A DNA stretch of 64,000 nucleotides from the NCBI GenBank assembly GCA_914767715.1, contig OU612073.1, positions 18,352,001 through 18,416,000 on the forward strand. The letters are read 5' to 3'. The notes beneath the pieces are model-generated. The model was not told the origin of the DNA. It searched no databases and worked only from the letters and a program-made list of their open reading frames with translations. Made by a program: the position numbers and the translations under genes. This document shows positions 49,801 to 64,000 of this stretch, piece by piece (positions within the stretch are counted from its first letter, which is position 1; the number at the start of each line of letters is the position of its first letter). The DNA comes from Membranipora membranacea (lineage: Eukaryota; Bryozoa; Gymnolaemata; Cheilostomatida; Membraniporidae).

Positions 49801-50942
49801 CTACCAATCATTATGTCTTTAATTGATTTTGGTTACTTTCAGAGTGACATCTCCGATTAACACCGGTTGGGTTTTGAGCACAGCCAACCCAACTTTTTTG
49901 CATTTATGAGGGGGAGGGAGGATTACTTGATTTGGACATGCAGAAATCCCCAACAGCCACAATAGTGAACTGCTGGCCTGCCGCTGAAGGTGGCTATGTT
50001 GTTAACCATGTGAAATACTCTATTATCTATTCTGGCTCAAAGTTACTGAATGCACAGAATAATATATTTGCCAAATTAGAAATTTGCCGAAATTTCCCCT
50101 ATTTCAGCCTATGCGTAATAGCAGACGGTACATTTCAATATTAACTTGCTCGATATTCATAGGGCAGGCGGGTGGTATAAACTCTTGCATGAATAGAATA
50201 TTTGTAATACAGAAATCTCACACACTCGGCTGCTCGTTTGAATTTTCCCGTGGGATGTAATTTTTTGGATTTCCATAAGTTCACAAACGCCCTGTTCTGT
50301 GTATTTCTATCAATATCACATTTTAAATCAATAACATTCCTCGGCCTTTTTCGGTAATATTTTCCAACTTGTTTAACAAATTGAATCAACACTTGATTTG
50401 CATGTATAGCATAATGAAACTAATATCATTTTCACTTCCCCATACTCTTAGTTCATTCACGAAACTGCGTAGGTGGGAATACCCTTCACATAGCAAGCTA
50501 AAGATATCCAAATCTGTATCCTCTGACTGCATGTTTCTATGTTATATTTTAGAACCGCATTGGATATTACCACGCATCAGTGGCAGATTTCAGCACCTAA
50601 CAGCCCGGAGAACGTGCAGTAAAAGTGTAGAATTATTCATTCTTCAAAGTTAATTACTATATAAAGGTGTGAACGTGTGGTGGAGTCAACACTTTGTATC
50701 TGCAGCTTGTGTGTAAGAAGGTGTCAACACAAACCATTGGTGTCAGTTCTACATATATCCTGCCATTAAAACCGATAAAGTATTCTCGGACAAAATAAGG
50801 AATGCACACTGATCTATTCATACTTGACTAGTTGGCACCCCGCAGGAAGGAAGGTACTTCACAAGAGGTATATACTGACGTGAAAAAGTATAAAGAAGAT
50901 TGGCTGTCACTCATCCATAGTTTGTGTAAGCACGAGGAGACA
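46891..50942. other. Head-to-head intergenic region of the GLTP and synaptotagmin genes
   Basis: Four kilobases between two divergent genes, so both promoters should be here. I see no clear TATA or other element. A poly-G run of about 14 lies at 49049-49063. A possible exon near 48058-48303 (minus; Ser/Lys-rich, with AG before and GTGAGG after) is unproven. Confidence 0.5.
48105..48303 (-). other. Possible coding exon, unrecognised
   Basis: On the minus strand a frame reads through SPARKRIKSRSSSSSS and on to FGKAMSLKRALLKTKLCKA. It is bounded by a CAG acceptor near 48305 and a GTGAGG donor near 48105. The basic, Ser-rich make-up resembles the N-terminal exons of the GLTP gene. The reverse strand is also open, so this could be chance. 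Confidence 0.2.
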
Positions 50943-58022
<7,080 letters not shown>

Positions 58023-60631
58023 ACCTGATGTGAACTAAAAACAGTTAGATTCGACCCTTTCACATACTGTTAGAAGATTCCAACAAATCAGGCAATGCAT
58101 GAAAAAGAATGAGCTTTGTTGTGTCGCCACTACAAAGACAAAGAGACACAATTTCCAATGAATTTCATTGCCAGTAATTTTATTGTATACAGCGATTATT
58201 ACAGGTTGGTGTTTTTTTATAAAATCTCAGTCATGCAGATCCACTGTGGTCGTAGCATTTCGGAGAAAAAATTAACCAGCATTTGACTTCCTTTTTATAT
58301 TTATCGATTTAACTAGACTATTTTTTGACTGGGTGTGCATATGGTCACTATTTTGTTTTTTGATAAGACTACAGTCCCTGAGCTAGATGTGCTCATCGTC
58401 TTGTCACCTTACGTTATACAAGCTTGGAGCCTTATCCAATGGCAAATATGACAGGAGTTACTTTCTCCTGAAACATGGGACAATAATTCCAAATATAATC
58501 TTGGTAAAAATATTAGTATTACATATGTTATATCTTTGCTGATATGAATTCAGTGTATGACTCGAGGCTCTAAGTTTCAATATAAAAAGGGATCAATTCA
58601 TTGTGATATAGTGTTTAATGTGACCATGGCCGTCCCATTAACTCTTGCCATCTTTTGTTTTTACACAGGCTTCCAATAATTTATGATATAAATAAGATTC
58701 AAGACAGCCTGCAGTCAGTACATGTATTTTTTTGATCATCTGTATCTTTGATGGTAGATTTTTTTGTTTATATTCAGTTGGACTTAATATGTCAAACCAT
58801 ATTCTAGATAGCAGAAATTGTATACTGTTGACTTTATTTGTGAGTAATCATGGGTATACACTGATAGCTTGAGTACTATAGCTTTATTGTTGGGTGGAAG
58901 AGGATAGCCTTGTCACCCTGCCACAAATAAGGTTGCCGCATGACAAGGCTAGGAAGGGGGCACTATCAATAAAGTTTTTGTACTCAAACTAATACATGAT
59001 GATATTTGTGTAGTTCAATTTATTCACCTGTCAGATTTAGGGGTTTATGGTATCGAGATGAAATACAGAGTATTTTTGGTGCATCACGTGGAGACAGTAG
59101 CTTGAAAAATAAGGATCAACTAAATTTTTCCAAATAATACCTAATTTTAGGTTATACTGACTATTTCGTTGATGGATGGATTTAGTACAATCACTGACAA
59201 AAAAGCCGTGAAATTCGGTGTAGACACTGGAACCAGTAAAAGACAAAACATAGAAAAATCAGTTCTCTGTGGTGAAAGTTAAAAAAGAAATTGTTTAGTG
59301 TGAGAATCAGATGTCGTAAAAAGTAGTCTCTCATGGAAAGTTGATGATATTTGAACTAGAGTATAACTATGTAGGTTTAGGTTGCAGACAAAGCTCAGTG
59401 GCCTGCCTGCCAGACAGCCTGCCTTCTCATCACTTAAGTATTGGAGGTTCTGGGCTTTTTAGATGGATGGTTCAGGTGCTAAGTACCATTGGGTGTCTCT
59501 GCTCCTGTTCTAGAAAGTGGCTTAATCACTGCTTACAGTGATTAAGCAACCCCAAGTGAGAAAAGTCCTTCCACATGGAGAGTCGTAGAATATTGGACAC
59601 ACTGAAATCTGTCGTGTTCATGCAACACCATTATTACAAGATATACACAGCTGTTGCATGGCCAGTTTAGTATTACTACAATGTTTGATAAATTTTTGAG
59701 CAGCAACAGAATAAATCTCTAACAAGCCGGTCATTCTGAACATGCATCCTTGCGATCACACCATAACAAATACTTAAATATTATGAAAACAGAATATGGT
59801 GTTAAATGTTGTTGCAAAACTTGGAGAAGGTGTTCATGTATTTGAGGGTCTTACCAGAATTTTCCTTTGTTTGTCGCATCTGATATTCACGCTAAACCAG
59901 CAATTAGAGTGGATTAAACATAGTGGATTGGTTGGCAGTCCACTAGAAGTGGGTTCTAAAGAAAATGTGTTTACTAGATTTAGCACAACAGGTAGCAAAA
60001 TATTTTTATTTTTGTCACAAATTGCCGATCAGTCTAAAAATAGGCAATGATTCTAATCACCTTCGCGTGTGTCAGTTGATCAATATTAAGCTATTTACAA
60101 TAATACAAATAATAATATGTAATCTACGCAGTTAACATTGTGCTGCTTATGCCCTGAAAAAAAAAGAGAAACCAAACTCACAATGCCACGCTAATTGTAC
60201 TACAGGATTTTAATCTGAGCGTATTTATTTTCCTTTTATATTATTCAAGTGTTTATTAAATGCCAGATATTTATGGTACAGTACTGACAGCGCACAGCAA
60301 TAGCTAGGATTAGAGTTTAATCATGTTATAGCTGACAATCCGCTGACTGATTTACCTTTGTCTGATATGAAACCCTTAAAGGTCTTTAGGTCTGACGACA
60401 ATCTTAAGGTTGTGCTGTTTTCCATGCAGTAGTTTGTTCATTTCAAGTTTGAAGGAGATATCTGCAAGAACGGCAGCAGCTCTTCAAGTAAACTACATGT
60501 AGTGAAAATTTGAACACATTACAAAAGTTGAGTTGATGTTTGGACAAATTCTCTCAAGTAACCTTGTCATAAGCCATATTAAGGTGATACTATAATACAT
60601 TTCATGGTTACGAGTTACTAAAACTGCTACA
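58023..60631. other. Synaptotagmin 3' UTR and intergenic spacer
   Basis: No coding exon is visible. The 3' UTR of synaptotagmin probably reaches the AATAAA at 58968. A tRNA-SINE remnant may lie near 59385-59460 (an A-box-like GCTCAGTGG and a poor B box), with a small TAATCACTG hairpin near 59523-59546. Confidence 0.45.
58968..58973 (+). terminator. Candidate polyadenylation signal of synaptotagmin
   Basis: AATAAA followed within about 40 bases by a GT-rich stretch (ATTTGTGTAG). It would give a 3' UTR of about 0.97 kb. Position only; no transcript evidence. Confidence 0.45.
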
Positions 60632-63600
60632 ATGGCTCAGCTGGATATGGCGGATTTGAGCCTCTATCCAATGTCTACATATAAAAACGACGAGCACAAA
60701 GACCTTCTATTTTCAGTGAGACCCGCCAGACCCACAACTCCCAAGATCGGCGAATCAGAGCTACTCGTGAGGAGTAAAAATAAGGCAGAGAAACGTGTTC
60801 TCGATTCTTATTGCAGCAGTGTCGACCATTCATCTAAGTGAGTAGAAATTTGATAGCAACCTGCAAGTAGAATATGCTCAAATCTAGGTCATTAAAACGT
60901 GATGTAATGTCCAGTTAGGGATCTCAATAATGTATAAAGTAAAGAGAAAATCCATCAACGTGTATTTTTCTGAAATCTAGGCTAAATACCAATAAAAAGC
61001 ACCATTAACTGAACTCTGCCATAGTTAGTTCCAAGAGAGGTTAATTTATATGTGATCATTTCGTTACCCATTTCGTGGTTATAATTCTTTACGTTTCTAT
61101 TTCAGGCATGTTGAACACACAATGGACTTTGAGCAGAGGAAGATGTCCAGCAGGATGGACAGGCTGAATCAGGCTAGATTTAACATCAGAACCACTTCAC
61201 AAGCGATGACACCACAAACTGAAACAAACAGCCGTGCTGGTGCAGAATCAAGGAGGAGCAACTCCCCAGATAGGTGAGTTAAACTTTTATGCCGTCAGAT
61301 TCATGTGTCACTGCCTTGGAAACTTTCAGTTTATTTATCTGCTCTAACGGTATATGGTAGCTTGCCTCACATACCGGAGTGTCATCTACAGCCTCTCACT
61401 TCTGCGAGGGATCACAATCTCAGTATGAGGATATAGGTTACTTAGCACTTTCCATAGGACCAGCTAAATTCTTCTATGCTTTACTTAACTATCAATGATT
61501 ATAACTTGATCCAGATCCCAATATAACAGGGTATGTTGGATGGTATCCCAGTTCGTTGAAGATCGGATTGTTGAAAAATTGTTCGTTTTAAATTGCTTTG
61601 GCTTTCAGTCAACTGCTGCATTGTGGGAAGATTTTCACATTTCCTTATCAAAGTATTCTTCTATACAGTTCTGCCATGTAAATTTCGGTCAAGCAATCTG
61701 CTAATCTGGCCATGCTATAGCGACCCAAGTAGTACTTGTACGATGGAATGACCATTATATCATGAGAAAGCAATGTTTCCGTGCTGCCTGGAGTTAGTAT
61801 TTCTTTGGCATTCACGTTGAATTATAATTTTGTTTTGTTGCCATACGCAAACAGCCTCTTATTGTTTACTGTGTAAATTAATGAATATCTGCTTTATGGT
61901 TATGATGTTTCATAAATATGTTGCTTGCCGTAAACAGTTTTTAAAGAGATGAAACCAATCAAGAGTCAACTTCTAGCAAGCCTGTTTATTAAGTGACGCT
62001 GTAGTGTTGCACTAACTAAAATTTTATTTCATTGATATCAAAATAACCTTTGCTTATGTCCTTCATTGATGAGTGTAGTAAATTAACGCAATACTCCAAA
62101 CAGTCAAATAGATTTCGAGATTTCGTATCACAAATAGACCACGCTATTTCCACCTTGGTGTGAGGCTTACTTGTTTGCTGGTTTTCTGTCTCCCAATTTC
62201 AACTGTTCAGCATAGTAACAGCATTCGTAGAAAAAATTCATGCTCCTATTATTTTCGGTTTACAGGAACAACATATTGCTACCTGACATACATGATACAG
62301 GAATGGTCCGTCAAAGATCCTCATCAATGTCAAGTGTACCCACAAGGCCGCACAAGATTAGATCAGCGAGCTCACTTACCAACACACCCCCATCCTCTCC
62401 CCGTACTTCGTTCAGTAACGCATCTCCATCATCTCCTCCACTACCACGAAAAACTGGCAGGAGACCCGTAACAGTGTCAAAACCAACAAGCCACCTGGGG
62501 GCAAAACAGCAAGGGAAGACAATGACTCGGAGCAGAGCCGGGACTAACCTTTACGTAAAAGAACTAAATGACATTCATCCAGTTGCAAGGTCAAGGTCAT
62601 TTTCTGATAGTTTTGCTGTTGGAGAAAGTCAACCTGATAACAGATTCACAAAGGTGGACCTCAAACAAAGATTCAAGCGGGCGAAAACAAACTCCTGCGA
62701 GGAGACACTTCTTCAAGACTTAACCAGAGCTGACTTTCCCCTCAAAAAAGGTAGGCACCGGTTTCTTAGTGCTAGAGTTGAGTTTATGCCACTTATACCA
62801 ATTTACTCGTTAGGATTTGGAAAAAAAAAGAGTCTTTCCGAGGTATGCTGAGAAGCAAATTCGTTTAGTTCTCCTTGAAGTATATTCCCATTGAAAGATT
62901 TGGTAGCATGATGGCCTAAATAATAAAAAAAAAGAGTGGTGAGGAATTTGACCGAAATAATCGTAACCCACAAGTGTGATATACATGTACTATTAAGATG
63001 ATAGGGGCAGTAATCTTGAGGTTGGTAGGAGGCTAGAAAGCATCTAAAATCTGAACCGTGAATCAAATCCCTGTGTTCGCAAATCTTGGGGTCAACAGCA
63101 AACTGACTAAGATTACAAGTTTGTTTTCAGGCATGCAAAGGTTAGCTGTCAGTGTTCCTAAGATAGTCGTCACACCACCCACACCCAGTGGGAAGAAAAA
63201 GCACAAACAAGAATCTTCAGATCAGACCTCTCAAGGTGATAAGACAACTTCTCCTCCAGCAGGTCAATCTATTGCTGTAGAGAAAGAAGGGAGTGATGCA
63301 GAAACGGCACTGGAGAGGAAATACAATGAATCTCGATTAGGTTAGTAGGTGGAAGGCATAAATGATTACTGGAAGTTAAATACATGCGATTGGGATTAAC
63401 GCTCAAACATCTATGTATAAACCACATATATCCTCTGCGCAGTTAAAATATTTTAAAACATCACAAGACAATTATTCAGATCAGGCCTGATGTTATAAGG
63501 AGGCATTTATTAAAACATATCTTCCAGAGTTGACGACTGACTTGCAGTTGTTTCATTCTTCCATGTTAAGGAAGACCCTGAGGGATACTTGGAGAATAAA

Positions 63601-63992
63601 TGAGGATACCCAGTTTGGTTCCGTTGAAGAAAATCATAATTAGTTTTATGCAAGTTACACAGATTTAGATAAAAGAAAAACCATAATAGCGTTTTAATTC
63701 TTATAACGCAAGAAAACGGCAAGCATAACATGTTAGTTTTATTACAGAGAAGCAGCCTATAAGCGAGCCGAACGCCATACACTCAAAATCTAAGATCAGC
63801 AACTTTGCCAGAGCTAAAATTGAGTCACAGGACAGAAGGACCGAAGGTACAGGCCGATTCCAGACTGAAGAGGACCTTCAGTATGGAAGAAGTCATCTGA
63901 TGGGAGCAGGCGCTCAGATGATGATGCTAAAAAGAAACCACATACTTGCACAGGGGGATAACCTCACTGATAGCATTGAAGGTTTGGGTTAA
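60632..63992 (+). CDS. Unrecognised Ser/Pro-rich basic protein (about 437 aa, or incomplete)
   Basis: Five exons in phase: 60632-60837, 61106-61273, 62266-62750, 63131-63340, 63748-63992. The start ATG has a good context (ACAATGG). I do not recognise a family. Residues 1-125 are charged and may form helix (HTMDFEQRKMSSRMDRLNQA). The middle is rich in Ser, Pro and Arg (TPPSSPRTSF, SSPPLPRKTGRRP), with SP/TP and RSxS sites of the kind used for phosphorylation, and looks disordered. No signal peptide or membrane segment is seen. The frame ends at a TAA at 63990-63992, but GT at 63981-63982 could be a donor, so the gene may go on past the window. Steady phase and strong splice sites are the main evidence that it is real. 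Confidence 0.7.
60838..63747 (+). other. Introns of the Ser/Pro-rich protein gene
   Basis: Four introns; the longest is 61274-62265. Nothing recognised inside them. Confidence 0.55.
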
Positions 63993-64000
63993 AAGCAATG

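Noticed and set aside
59385-59460. Second SINE head
   Set aside because: Only a weak A-box-like match and a poor B box; kept as a remark, not as a feature.

Overview
This window is nuclear DNA from an animal. Genes are split into many short exons with GT-AG introns, the DNA is AT-rich, and introns hold THAP/DDE and foldback transposons and a tRNA-derived SINE. A synaptotagmin very close to the Syt1/2 type points to an animal with a nervous system. I think a marine invertebrate is likely, but I cannot name the species.

Layout: (1) 1-1788 is upstream sequence with simple repeats. (2) 1789-15675 (+) is a 20-exon gene, copy A, for a large unrecognised protein of about 1339 aa. (3) 15676-20489 is intergenic and carries a 630-bp minisatellite. 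(4) 20490-40247 (+) is copy B, an 18-exon tandem paralogue of about 1253 aa. Its introns are stretched by a 3.9-kb THAP-DDE DNA transposon, a 643-bp foldback element, two MITE-like elements and a SINE. (5) 42135-46890 (-) is a six-exon gene with a C-terminal glycolipid-transfer-protein (GLTP/CPTP-like) domain and one apparent single-base frameshift. (6) 50943-58022 (+) is a nine-exon synaptotagmin. (7) 60632-63992 (+) is a five-exon gene for an unrecognised Ser/Pro-rich basic protein near or past the right edge.

The most interesting locus is the A/B pair. In both copies the reading order is: acidic disordered N-terminus; protein-kinase-like domain with HRDxxxxN and the helix-F Asp but no VAIK lysine or glycine loop; Cys-rich zinc-binding-like module; caspase-like (peptidase C14) domain with SGHG and MDHC at the expected dyad positions, 59 residues apart; and a conserved C-terminal region. 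Exon phases join without a break in both copies (4020 and 3762 coding nt). This suggests a duplicated signalling protease or pseudoprotease that joins a pseudokinase to a caspase fold in one chain. I do not recall a described family with this arrangement.

All models were made by reading the sequence. Domain names come from motifs and have not been checked by any search. Exon ends were set from GT/AG sites, phase agreement and comparison of copy A with copy B.
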